Assembly (NCBI GenBank): GCA_021774995.1
Contig: JAJFIM010000031.1
Location: 1-14,283, forward strand
From: Alphaproteobacteria bacterium
GTDB taxonomy: Bacteria > Pseudomonadota > Alphaproteobacteria > SMXP01
Direction: 5' to 3'
Length of the DNA: 14,283 nt
The notes under the pieces were generated by a model. That model did not search any database. It saw nothing but the letters and a program-made list of their open reading frames with translations, and was not told the DNA's origin. The translations under genes and the position numbers were made by a program. This document shows, one piece after another, positions 1 to 6,978 of the stretch (positions are counted from its first letter, which is position 1; each line of letters opens with the position of its first letter).

Positions 1-51
1 CGCATTCCTTACGCAAATATGGCCTTTTACGAATATGGCGCCCAGCTTTGA
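1..51 (+). CDS. C-terminal tail of an unidentified upstream gene (partial)
   Basis: Reading from base 1, an open frame of 16 codons (R-I-P-Y-A-N-M-A-F-Y-E-Y-G-A-Q-L) ends at a TGA at 49-51. The TGA overlaps the probable TTG start of the next gene (TTGA at 48-51), the arrangement expected of translationally coupled genes. The fragment is too short to assign to a family. A second frame is also open to the window edge and continues into the DUF1674 gene, so the tail could be chance. The start-stop overlap is the main support. Confidence 0.4.
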   Translation, partial: RIPYANMAFYEYGAQL

Positions 52-275
52 CAGATAAAGACCAAACATTAGAAAATTCCGGCCCCGCCTGCGACCCTGA
101 TTTGAGCTTGGCGAAAACGCCCGCCGCCCGGCGCGCCCTGAGAGAAGCCGCGCTGCGGCGGAAAAACGCGGCGCCTTCGGCCGGGCCGCCCGAAAAAGAA
201 GTGGGCGGGCGCAAGGGCCCCGAACCCACGCGCTTTGGAGATTGGGAGCGCGGCGGCATCACCCATGATTTTTGA
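48..275 (+). CDS. DUF1674 / SDHAF4-like succinate dehydrogenase assembly factor
   Basis: A 75-residue protein with a variable, Lys/Arg/Ala-rich N-terminal part and the conserved C-terminal block of DUF1674 at about residues 53-75 (GGRKGPEPTRFGDWE, ending in ITHDF). The eukaryotic member SDHAF4 assists maturation of the flavinylated succinate dehydrogenase subunit. Bacterial members are presumed to do the same, although many are annotated only as DUF1674. No ATG lies in frame, so I chose the TTG at 48, which overlaps the stop of the upstream frame. The frame is open further upstream, so a longer product starting outside the window is possible. No convincing Shine-Dalgarno sequence precedes the TTG, which fits translational coupling. 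Family assignment is confident; the exact start is not. Confidence 0.82.
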   Translation: MTDKDQTLENSGPACDPDLSLAKTPAARRALREAALRRKNAAPSAGPPEKEVGGRKGPEPTRFGDWERGGITHDF

Positions 276-392
276 GGGCGATGCCGATCTCACATACAAG
301 CGCTCTCCTGCGGCGCGCGTTCACGCCCTGTACATCTAGCCAGTTCCATTCTCCCGCCCAGTGCAAAGTGTGACATCGCCAGGGTTTTTCCG

Positions 393-420
393 TTGACAGG
401 CCAAAGGCCGGTTTGCAAAT
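393..420 (+). promoter_or_regulatory. Putative sigma-70-type promoter of the small exported-protein gene
   Basis: A perfect TTGACA lies at 393-398, followed after 16 bp by GCAAAT (415-420), which matches only three of six -10 positions. It stands about 50 bases upstream of the ATG at 470. The -35 is convincing and the -10 is weak. The rest of the 276-469 gap shows no gene or strong structure. Confidence 0.35.
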
Positions 421-469
421 GAATATGGCGAACCACCGCGCAAGATCCTAACCGCAAAGGAAAATACAC

Positions 470-865
470 ATGAACAAACTGATTTCGAGCTTGGCGCTGT
501 CCAGCTTTTTTCTACTCGGCGCCGGCGCCGCCAACGCCAATCCCATGGATATCGCGTTCGCCAACACCATCGTGCTGACGGCGGTTACCGAAAGAGGAGA
601 ATCGGCCGCTAAATACTATTACGAACCCGATGGAACAGTGACCATCAACTTTGGCTCCGGCGATGCCGTCGATGGCGCCTGGGCGGTTGAAGGCGATGAG
701 GTCTGCACCACATATTCCATGATGCGGCCCGGCGCGCCTGAGCCAAGCGAACAGAAAAACTGCTCGCCCGTCGCGCGCATGGAAAGCGCTCAAATTGGCG
801 ACACCTGGGAATTCTCGCCCAGCGAAAAAATCACCATCAAAGGCGAAGTGGTTGCCGGCCGGTAG
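470..865 (+). CDS. Small secreted (periplasmic) protein of unknown function
   Basis: A 131-residue protein. The N-terminus is a typical Sec signal peptide: Lys3, a hydrophobic core at about residues 4-18, then small residues with a likely cleavage after Ala23 (ANA before Asn24). The mature part is short and acidic, with the pattern 'EPDGTVTINFG ... GAWAVEGDEVC ... NCSPV'. This pattern, a DGT strand followed by a G-x-W strand and two cysteines (Cys79, Cys98) that could form a disulfide, is common in small beta-rich periplasmic proteins of alphaproteobacteria. I cannot name a family. The ATG is preceded by a purine-rich AAAGGA at suitable distance. It is probably monocistronic, with a promoter-like sequence upstream and a strong terminator about 50 bases downstream. 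Confidence 0.8.
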   Translation: MNKLISSLALSSFFLLGAGAANANPMDIAFANTIVLTAVTERGESAAKYYYEPDGTVTINFGSGDAVDGAWAVEGDEVCTTYSMMRPGAPEPSEQKNCSPVARMESAQIGDTWEFSPSEKITIKGEVVAGR

Positions 866-911
866 GCTGGACCTGGTCTGATCGCTTCAGCTTCCTCTTA
901 TTTGTGACCAA

Positions 912-948
912 AGAGCCGGAAGGGCGCAGGCCTTTCCGGCTTTGTTTT
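912..948 (+). terminator. Rho-independent terminator after the small exported-protein gene
   Basis: The arm AGCCGGAAGGG (914-924) pairs with CCTTTCCGGCT (931-941) as an 11-bp stem with one G-T wobble around a 6-base loop. It is followed by a T-rich tract (TTGTTTT, 942-948). Flanking A residues at 911-912 could lengthen the stem. It lies 48 bases after the stop at 865. Confidence 0.85.
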
Positions 949-1047
949 GACCGGAACCGCGCGGGCGTCCCTGCCGTTTCCAGCTAAAAAAATACTCTGA
1001 CCCCAAAACCGCCAACGCTCAGATACAACCTTTCCGCGCTAGACACC

Positions 1048-1110
1048 CACTCTTTTTGAGTGTGTTGTATATTATAATATATTTATTGGTGTATATTGGA
1101 TCCGCCGCGC
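1048..1110 (+). promoter_or_regulatory. AT-rich promoter region of the thermonuclease gene
   Basis: A consensus TATAAT lies at 1073-1078 in a sharply AT-rich patch (about 1065-1100). It is preceded by a small inverted repeat, CACTC-ttttt-GAGTG (1048-1062), where a -35 would be expected; no good -35 hexamer is visible. The octamer TGTATATT occurs twice, ending at about 1073 and 1097. A transcript starting near 1085 would have a leader of roughly 27 bases before the GTG start. The composition contrasts with the flanking GC-rich sequence. Confidence 0.35.
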
Positions 1111-1111
1111 C

Positions 1112-1573
1112 GTGCCCCGCCACATTTTTTATTTATTATTTTTTTGCCTGTCGCTCCCTGCCGGTCATGCGGTGGCGGCCTCCTCTGAACGCTTAAACGG
1201 CCCTATCACCGCCCATGTCGAACGGGTGATTGACGGCGATACGATTGAGGTGCGGGCGCGGATCTGGCTGGATCAGGAATTGGTGGTCCGCGTGCGCTTG
1301 AGCGGCATTGACACCCCGGAGATCACCCGCCCCGACTGCCCCGCGGAACGCGCAAAAGGCCTGAACGCCCAGGCGCGCCTTATTTCGCTTATTCAAGACC
1401 AAAACGTGCGTCTTCATGATATTCATTACGGAAAATATGCGGGACGGGTGGTCGCACGCGTTGAAACAGACCAGGGCGTTGATATCAGCGCATGGATGCT
1501 ATCGGCCGGACTCGCCGCCAAATACTATGACATCAATTATAATTGGTGTGCTGACGCAATATCTAAAAATTGA
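1112..1573 (+). CDS. Secreted thermonuclease-family (SNase-like) nuclease
   Basis: A 153-residue member of the staphylococcal nuclease family (PF00565), which hydrolyses DNA and RNA phosphodiester bonds with Ca2+. A signal peptide covers about residues 1-23, so it probably acts in the periplasm or outside the cell. The conserved core is present: DGDT (Asp41, Asp44, metal binding), RLSGIDTPE (Arg62 and Glu70, matching the catalytic Arg35/Glu43 of the S. aureus enzyme), and YGKYAGR (Arg112, matching Arg87). Cys76 and Cys146 match a pair often seen in proteobacterial relatives and could form a disulfide. The GTG start at 1112 gives a complete signal peptide, but the only upstream Shine-Dalgarno candidate (GGA at 1098-1100) is weak, so the start is less sure than the family. 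The upstream DNA is unusually AT-rich. Confidence 0.87.
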   Translation: MPRHIFYLLFFCLSLPAGHAVAASSERLNGPITAHVERVIDGDTIEVRARIWLDQELVVRVRLSGIDTPEITRPDCPAERAKGLNAQARLISLIQDQNVRLHDIHYGKYAGRVVARVETDQGVDISAWMLSAGLAAKYYDINYNWCADAISKN

Positions 1574-1742
1574 TTTCACTTGCCCAGGGATTAAGCCCGT
1601 TTTATCTCTCCGCCCCAATTGATATTTTCCTTTCGCACTGCACAGATCAAAGATATAAAGGTCTGATCGGCGTGCGGGCGGGGAAATGCCATGCGCCGCG
1701 TATATCTCACCTTCATCCAAATTCCGGGAAGAGAAGAATAAT

Positions 1743-3107
1743 ATGGGTAATTTCACGATCCGCGCAATGGCTGCATTCAAATCAATCGGAAAGTGGCCCT
1801 ATTGGGGATCTATTTATATAAGCGCCACCCTGGCGGCAATCTTGTTCTTAAGTTTTGTTGTTGGCGCCGCCTCCATGTATTTCAAATTTTTTCCTTACAA
1901 AAATCTGAACGACGCCTTTGCCGGATCAACAGCCGTTATTGCGCAAGCTACGCAACCTGCCGATAGATACGCTAGAGCCTGGTCGCGATCGCGAAAAAAC
2001 AGAATCGGCATTATGCGCCATGACCCAGAGCGCGCCTATCAAGGTTACACTCTATTTACATCAGCTCACGGAACAAAAGCCTTACTCATGGATATGGAGG
2101 GAAATTTTGTTCACGAATGGGGCGTTCCTTACAGCTCAATTTGGGATGACGCGGCTGACGTCAAAAACCCCGTTCCGGATGATTTTATCCGCTGGCGCAA
2201 AGCTCACCTTTTCCCAAATGGCGATTTACTCGTTGTTTTCATCGGCCAGGGTACGCCCTGGGGATATGGGCTGGCCAAAATTGACAAAGATTCCAATGTA
2301 TTGTGGAAGTATATGGGCCGCATGCACCATGACGTAGAGGTTGGACCTGACGGTAAAATCTATGCTCTGTCGCATAGAATTCTCAAGGAGAAACAGCCTT
2401 GGGTAGACAATTTTAAAATGCCCGTCATGGAAGAATCTATTGTTATTCTCTCCCCGGACGGCAAAGAACTTCAAAAATTCTCGGTACTGAAGGCTGTTGG
2501 CGAATCAGATCTGAAACGGCTTCTCTTTCTTGCCCTGCCTCAGGTCTGGAACGGCGACCTGCTCCACACCAATGCGATTGATTATGTAGATGCGGAGATC
2601 GCCAGCCGATTTCCATTCGCCAAAGAAGGGCAATTACTGGTCTCCTTTCGCAACATCAGCACAATTGCGCTGATCGATCCCAAACTCGAAAAAGTCGTCT
2701 GGGCGGAACGCGGCGCCTGGTATATGCAGCACGATCCAGATTTTCTTGAAAACGGCAATATTTTGCTATTTGACAATCGCGGTAATTTTAACAGCCGGCA
2801 AAAAACCCGTATACTTGAATTCAATCCCACAACAATGGAGATCGTCTGGCGTTACGAGGGAACAAAAAAGGATCCCTTTATCAGCCACGCATCGTCATCA
2901 CAACAACGCCTTCCCAATGGCAACACATTAATCACGGAGACTTACGCCGGCCGTTTGTTTGAAGTGGCCAGAGACGGAACAATCGTCTGGGAATATTTCA
3001 GCCCCTTTCGCTCCGCCGATGATAAGCTTGTCGCGGCAATTTACTGGGGGCAAAGATTTTCCGCGCAAGAACTCGCCTTCCCCTTTAACAAAACCCCGCA
3101 ACAATAA
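1743..3107 (+). CDS. Membrane-anchored arylsulfotransferase (ASST)-family protein
   Basis: A 454-residue protein with one N-terminal membrane segment (about residues 22-46) and a large, presumably periplasmic, repeated beta-propeller domain. It fits the arylsulfotransferase families (PF05935/PF14269), whose characterised members move sulfate from an aryl sulfate donor to a phenolic acceptor through a sulfo-histidine, without PAPS. Family-like motifs in order are LFPNGDLLV (156-164), MHHDVEVGPDG (194-204), LLHTNAID (273-280), SFRN (301-304), QHDPDFLENGNILLFDN (329-345) and SHASSSQQRLPNGNTLI (381-397). Candidate active-site residues are His195/196, His275, Arg303, His330 and His382. I chose the ATG at 1743 because GGGAAGAGAAG precedes it at normal spacing; an in-frame ATG at 1686 would add 19 residues before the membrane segment. 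It lies 59 bases ahead of the acyltransferase, probably in the same transcript. Substrate unknown. Confidence 0.8.
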   Translation: MGNFTIRAMAAFKSIGKWPYWGSIYISATLAAILFLSFVVGAASMYFKFFPYKNLNDAFAGSTAVIAQATQPADRYARAWSRSRKNRIGIMRHDPERAYQGYTLFTSAHGTKALLMDMEGNFVHEWGVPYSSIWDDAADVKNPVPDDFIRWRKAHLFPNGDLLVVFIGQGTPWGYGLAKIDKDSNVLWKYMGRMHHDVEVGPDGKIYALSHRILKEKQPWVDNFKMPVMEESIVILSPDGKELQKFSVLKAVGESDLKRLLFLALPQVWNGDLLHTNAIDYVDAEIASRFPFAKEGQLLVSFRNISTIALIDPKLEKVVWAERGAWYMQHDPDFLENGNILLFDNRGNFNSRQKTRILEFNPTTMEIVWRYEGTKKDPFISHASSSQQRLPNGNTLITETYAGRLFEVARDGTIVWEYFSPFRSADDKLVAAIYWGQRFSAQELAFPFNKTPQQ

Positions 3108-3166
3108 CAGGCAATGGTTCCTCGACGCTGCAAAAAGATACGACGTGCGAAGGTTATCGGGGAAGA

Positions 3167-4273
3167 ATGACGGAGAATTCTTCGGCAAAAATTCGCGCAA
3201 AAATATATTCGTGGCGGCGTAATTTTCGCTTCCTAAATGAATTTGACGGGGTCAGAACAAATAATTTTACGCCTCTGCGCCTCATTTTGGCGCTGGCTGT
3301 GCTGTTCGGCCATTCCTTTCATATATCGAAAACTGAAGGTTTTCATGATCCGATTTCCGGCGCCTTGCAATCCACATGGATCGGCGCTGTGGCGGTCAAT
3401 GGATTTTTTATACTCAGCGGGTTCCTCGTCGCCGGCAGCTTGACGAAACACAGTATTGGAGAATACGCCCTCTCCCGCATTTTGCGCATCTACCCTGGCC
3501 TCATGGTCAATATCATGGCGACGATTCTCATTGCCGGTTTTGTTATATCGTCTGTTTCTTTTCTTGATTTTTTCACCAGTAAAGAAACGGGACTGTATTT
3601 CTTGAATATGACGCTGATACCGGGCATACCGCGCGCATTGCCGGGCGTGTTTGAAACCAACACGGCGACAGCCATCAATGGATCATTGTGGACCCTGCCC
3701 GTAGAGGCTCTGTGTTACGCGGCGCTTGGCGTTTTTGGCGCGCTCGGATTGATCGCCAGACGCTCTCTGGCAAATATCATGTTCGGCGTTGTTTTTTTCT
3801 GGGGGTTTTTATTCCCCGAGACCATTCCCCATCCCCCATTCGGCCATTTTGAGGAATGGTTGCGCGTAACGCTCTACTTTGCCCTTGGGGTCTTCTTCTT
3901 TATCAACCGGCAAAACATCCCCCTCACGCCGGCCATCGCCATTGCCTGCCTCATTGTCTATTTTAGCTGGCAGGGCATGCCCTATTACGATTTCGTCACG
4001 TCTTTTGCGCTGGCCTATATGTTGTTTTACTGCGCCTATGCGCTTCCGGTCTTGCCGCTTGATCAAACTTTAGGCGACCTTTCCTACGGGGTGTATATTT
4101 ATGCTTGGCCCGTGCAGCAAACGGCGGAACTTCTGTATCCTGACAATAATCCTTACGAGAACGCGGCTTTAAGCGTCGCGGTGACTCTCATTCTCGCTAA
4201 ATTGTCATGGGCATTGGTGGAAAAACCCAGCCTTAAATTGAAGAGGAAACTCTTAAGTCAAAGGGAGAGATGA
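3167..4273 (+). CDS. Acyltransferase family 3 integral membrane protein
   Basis: A 368-residue polytopic inner-membrane protein of the acyltransferase 3 family (PF01757, OafA/NodX type). These enzymes usually transfer acetyl or other acyl groups to sugars of exported polysaccharides, LPS or Nod factors. Motifs seen are LRLILALAVLFGHS with the family histidine (His49), NGFFILSGFLV (78-88), SRILRIYP (103-110), NGSLWTLPVEALCY (171-184), and the late DLSYGVYIYAWP (304-315). About ten hydrophobic segments are visible. It has a roughly 30-residue cytosolic N-terminus and a basic C-terminal tail (KLKRKLLSQRER). The ATG at 3167 follows GGGGAAG at short spacing. It is downstream of the arylsulfotransferase-like gene, so the pair may decorate the same envelope molecule; that link is inference. 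Confidence 0.88.
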   Translation: MTENSSAKIRAKIYSWRRNFRFLNEFDGVRTNNFTPLRLILALAVLFGHSFHISKTEGFHDPISGALQSTWIGAVAVNGFFILSGFLVAGSLTKHSIGEYALSRILRIYPGLMVNIMATILIAGFVISSVSFLDFFTSKETGLYFLNMTLIPGIPRALPGVFETNTATAINGSLWTLPVEALCYAALGVFGALGLIARRSLANIMFGVVFFWGFLFPETIPHPPFGHFEEWLRVTLYFALGVFFFINRQNIPLTPAIAIACLIVYFSWQGMPYYDFVTSFALAYMLFYCAYALPVLPLDQTLGDLSYGVYIYAWPVQQTAELLYPDNNPYENAALSVAVTLILAKLSWALVEKPSLKLKRKLLSQRER

Positions 4274-4307
4274 GCAAATAACACCGCTGTTATGCGGCGG
4301 AAAAATG

Positions 4308-5033
4308 CTAATTTAACCTTCTCGAAATACGCAGACCAACGACGCTATGGCGTATTTTTGTTGTAAAACCAATTTTGTAAGGGGAGCCCGCCGGCTCAAA
4401 AGGCTCAACAACTTCTTCAGTTTGCAACACGCTGGGGCGACATGCCTCGGGGCTCCAAGCGCGGCCCGCAGGATCATAATTTTCGGTCCAGCACGTACCC
4501 GCATTTTGATTTTCGGCGCCATAGATGCGAAACCCGTCTTGCGCATAAGAACTAAAGACCGCCGGTTGCGCTTGATGCATATCGCTGCCGATATATCCGT
4601 CAGATTTGATTTGCACGGCAATGCTACTCTGAAGGCGTTGCAGGTAACCCGTCTCCGGATCAAAGGAGGCGGGGGCCGGGGCGACGCCAGGCATTGCGTA
4701 ATTCCATTGTGCGCCTCGCAACTGATAAAAGCCGAGCGCGTTGTCTTTGGGCAGTGGCGCGATGACCTGATGCGCCGCCTCTATGGTGTTGGCCGGTTTA
4801 ACCGAAGGGCGGACAGCCGCATGCAGGACCGCGCGCCTGTGCGTCCGGCACTCCGTGCAGGGCGCAGCACCGCGCGAGATCTTGTTGACGTTTTGCGGCG
4901 CCGCCGCGCGCGCATTGGTAAAAGCGTTTTGAACTTCCCCCGCCATATGGGCGATGCTTGCTCCCTCAAGGAGGGTCATAAGACCCCCAACGAAAAACAG
5001 CATTACGGAAAAAACATGGAACGCCAGCGGCAT
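4308..5033 (-). CDS. Membrane-anchored protein of unknown function
   Basis: A 241-residue protein I do not recognise. It has one hydrophobic N-terminal segment (about residues 5-24), either an uncleaved anchor or a signal peptide, followed by a polar region. Notable features are a Cys-x-x-Cys pair (Cys59, Cys62, 'PCTEC'), two further cysteines (Cys181, Cys198), an aromatic-rich middle (GFYQLRGAQWNYAM, 101-114) and an Arg-rich C-terminus. The minus-strand reading is preferred over a similar-length overlapping plus-strand frame because a strong Shine-Dalgarno (AAGGGGGAG) lies directly before this ATG and the N-terminus makes sense as a membrane segment. It lies downstream of the PepSY-type gene and has its own promoter-like sequence. 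The cysteines might hint at disulfide or metal chemistry, but nothing proves it. Confidence 0.68.
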   Translation of the reverse strand: MPLAFHVFSVMLFFVGGLMTLLEGASIAHMAGEVQNAFTNARAAAPQNVNKISRGAAPCTECRTHRRAVLHAAVRPSVKPANTIEAAHQVIAPLPKDNALGFYQLRGAQWNYAMPGVAPAPASFDPETGYLQRLQSSIAVQIKSDGYIGSDMHQAQPAVFSSYAQDGFRIYGAENQNAGTCWTENYDPAGRAWSPEACRPSVLQTEEVVEPFEPAGSPYKIGFTTKIRHSVVGLRISRRLN

Positions 5034-5105
5034 CGTCTCCCCCTTTTCAAATCAGCGCGTCGGCAAGCTTCGCGCCAATCCACCCATTACCCCATTTAGA
5101 GCCAA

Positions 5106-5134
5106 ATTATGGTCCAGCTCGCCAAGAATGACAA
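5106..5134 (-). promoter_or_regulatory. Putative promoter of the 241-residue protein gene
   Basis: On the minus strand TTGTCA (plus 5129-5134) and CATAAT (plus 5106-5111) are separated by exactly 17 bp, each matching five of six sigma-70 consensus positions. It lies between the stop of the PepSY-type gene and the ATG at 5033, giving a leader of about 65 bases. The downstream gene may therefore be expressed independently of the PepSY gene. Confidence 0.5.
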
Positions 5135-5175
5135 GTTGGGGCGTCAAAAAAAGTCACGGAATTAACGCCGCACCC

Positions 5176-6663
5176 TCAAGCCCATTTACGATGCCACCAA
5201 TTTATCAGCCCCGTCACGGACAAAATAATGGCCAGAATGGCGGCCAGATCGTTCACCCAGATAAAACCGGTGGAAATCATCAGACCGGTATGCAGGTCTT
5301 CAAGCATTAGGCCAATGGGCATGCCCGCAATTTGAGGCTGTGAAAAGGACAACGGGCGGATATCGCCGAACAGATCCCCGGTAAAAAAGCCCCCGCTTGA
5401 TTTATAGACCCAGCTTTCTCCGACGCGCCCGGCATCCTGAAACATCAGCCGCAAGCCCAATCCCTCAACCTTGGCCCAAGCGCCGTCCCGCTCCAGTTTG
5501 ACGTAATTCGGGCCGCCATGGGTTCCCATGAAAGCAACGCCGTCACGGTAATTCACATGAGGGTGGCCGGTGAGTTTTTGAACCGGCAAAGGCGTTGCCG
5601 GGTCATATGTCCATGTTTTGCCGTCCTGAGATGTTTTGAGCAAGCCAAGCCGGGTGGCGATCCAATAGGTTCCCTTTTCAGTTCCTGGGATAATGGCGTG
5701 AACTTCTCCGTCGAAGCTGGATAGGTCGTAACTGCCCGGCAGAATAGCCTGACTCAGACTGATTTCCTTCAAAGAGGGAATGAGCGGGCGGGCGTGATCG
5801 AGAAAGACGCCCGACAATGACAGGGTAATGATGGGAACAAAAACAATAAGCCCCAGCACCGGTCCGTGAAAACGGAACAACCACCGCAAAGTGGCGCGCT
5901 TTGTCTTGAGCTGAGGGCCTTTGTTGCTTTTCCACCTCCGCGGCAAGAACCAAAAGAGGAAACCGGTGATCCCTAAAACAACCAAAGCCACTCCGGCGAT
6001 ATCGTTCCAAAGAAGCGTCAAGGTTCCGTCAAACAACCCTTGACCCACATGCCAATCCTGCAGCAGGCGCACGAGGGAAATATCGGGCAAATTCTCAACA
6101 TTGTCGGGCAGCGGAACCCAGGTAAGCGCCGCGTGAATCGGGTCGTATATAAAGGCCTGCGAGTGATCGGCGACGCCCAGTAGCGCGCCGCTTTGTTCGT
6201 CCTGCCCTAAAAAATTGATCGACTTGCCCGGCAACGCGGCCGCGCGCGCCGGCCCTTGCCCGCCATCCGCCATCCACAGACCCTGGTTGGTCGCGATCCA
6301 GACCCGGTCCCACGGAGAGGCCAGATCGCCGAACATGGCCAGCAGACGGGGCGTTCCCTCAGCGCCCTGATAGGCGACGCCCGTCCAGCTCTGGCCGCCA
6401 TCAGAGGTGCGCCACAGGCCCCGCTCCCCCCCGGCAATCATCTGGCTCGCATCGTCCGGATTCAGGGCAAACTGGCGCAGCAACGTGCCCTTGACCTGCT
6501 CGCGCATCATTTGTTCAGAGGCAAACGCATCGGTTACAGGATATTGGCGAAACCAACTCCATTCATGATGGTCAAGCACAATGCCCGTGAAGCCAAGAAC
6601 GGCCAGCCACAAAAATGCGCCCAGACCGACCCACCGATGAATAATATGTGCAATCCGGCGCAA
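5176..6663 (-). CDS. PepSY-type transmembrane protein with periplasmic propeller-like (BNR/Asp-box) inserts
   Basis: A 495-residue inner-membrane protein with four membrane segments at about residues 12-31, 219-240, 264-288 and 466-488. It reads as two tandem units. In each, a first helix begins HRWVGL or HGPVLGL (His9, His266) and ends in LDH (His32, His290). A periplasmic stretch follows, then (Q/E)D-x-H (His205, His458) leads into a second helix ending in an aromatic/basic W-x-x-(R)-x-W segment (FLPRRW, WWHRKW). This matches PepSY-associated TM proteins (PF03929), several of which are linked to iron or siderophore reduction, with the histidines as possible haem ligands. The periplasmic parts carry Asp-box-like motifs (GLWRTSDGGQSW, 82-93; LLKTSQDGKTW, 341-351) and 'IATNQGLW' strands typical of beta-propellers. 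The TTG start is set by GGAGGAAGG just upstream; no ATG competes. Cargo and partner are unknown. Confidence 0.82.
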   Translation of the reverse strand: MRRIAHIIHRWVGLGAFLWLAVLGFTGIVLDHHEWSWFRQYPVTDAFASEQMMREQVKGTLLRQFALNPDDASQMIAGGERGLWRTSDGGQSWTGVAYQGAEGTPRLLAMFGDLASPWDRVWIATNQGLWMADGGQGPARAAALPGKSINFLGQDEQSGALLGVADHSQAFIYDPIHAALTWVPLPDNVENLPDISLVRLLQDWHVGQGLFDGTLTLLWNDIAGVALVVLGITGFLFWFLPRRWKSNKGPQLKTKRATLRWLFRFHGPVLGLIVFVPIITLSLSGVFLDHARPLIPSLKEISLSQAILPGSYDLSSFDGEVHAIIPGTEKGTYWIATRLGLLKTSQDGKTWTYDPATPLPVQKLTGHPHVNYRDGVAFMGTHGGPNYVKLERDGAWAKVEGLGLRLMFQDAGRVGESWVYKSSGGFFTGDLFGDIRPLSFSQPQIAGMPIGLMLEDLHTGLMISTGFIWVNDLAAILAIILSVTGLINWWHRKWA

Positions 6664-6743
6664 ACGTCCTTCCTCCCATGACCTGAAATACCGCCCTACC
6701 TGTTGGCGAGTTTAAAGCACGGCCCGCTTCCGCGTAAACATGT

Positions 6744-6772
6744 ATTATCGCCATAACGTGTTATGAGGTCAT
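6744..6772 (-). promoter_or_regulatory. Putative promoter of the PepSY-type gene with a palindrome in its spacer
   Basis: On the minus strand ATGACC (plus 6767-6772, four of six -35 matches) is separated by 17 bp from GATAAT (plus 6744-6749, five of six -10 matches). The spacer contains the inverted repeat CATAAC-gt-GTTATG (plus 6752-6765; 6-bp arms, 2-bp centre), well placed to be an operator. The inferred transcript leader is about 70 bases. The regulator is unknown. Confidence 0.45.
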
Positions 6773-6915
6773 CCCATGACTTGATTGCGGCAAGAAAAAT
6801 ACGCTTTTCAGGTCGAATGAACGATTCTGTAAGATCAATCACGTATCAAGAAGACGGGTTTTTAAGCGAGTGACCACGCTCATGATTAAGGGATTGCCGA
6901 ATGCCGATGTTGTTC

Positions 6916-6931
6916 ATGGGATAAATCCCAT
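6916..6931. promoter_or_regulatory. Palindromic operator candidate, copy 1
   Basis: ATGGGATAAATCCCAT is an inverted repeat with 7-base arms (ATGGGAT / ATCCCAT) around a central AA. Its reverse complement differs from copy 2 at 6989-7004 by a single base. Two such near-identical 16-mers within 90 bp are very unlikely by chance. It lies about 50 bp upstream of the best cysD promoter candidate. The binding protein is not identified. Confidence 0.65.
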
Positions 6932-6978
6932 AATTAAGGTGCTAAAAAGTATAAATTTTACACGAAAAACAATGCCGC

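Noticed and set aside
1581..1604. Possible terminator after the thermonuclease gene (GGG-attaag-CCC-GTTTT)
   Set aside because: The stem is only three base pairs.
1645..1668. GATCA / TGATC arms flanking TATAAA upstream of the arylsulfotransferase-like gene
   Set aside because: Five-base arms with a 14-base gap are expected by chance, and no acceptable -35 hexamer accompanies the TATAAA.
1686..1742. Earlier in-frame ATG for the arylsulfotransferase-like gene
   Set aside because: It would add 19 polar residues before the membrane segment; the ATG at 1743 has a better-spaced purine-rich ribosome site. It remains a fallback.
4284..4297. CCGC-tgttat-GCGG hairpin between the acyltransferase gene and the convergent 241-residue gene
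   Set aside because: Only a 4-bp stem and followed by GGCGGAAAAA rather than a T-run; too weak to call a terminator.
4347..5099. Long plus-strand open frame (about 250 codons) opposite the 241-residue protein
   Set aside because: Its product is Arg-rich and low in recognisable structure, no good Shine-Dalgarno precedes it, and the minus strand has a strong ribosome site, a promoter-like sequence and a sensible membrane segment.
6674..6780. Repeat of TCCCATGAC at 6674-6682 and 6772-6780
   Set aside because: A single 9-base direct repeat 98 bp apart is not enough to claim a regulatory pair; one copy contains the Shine-Dalgarno complement of the PepSY gene, which may explain it.
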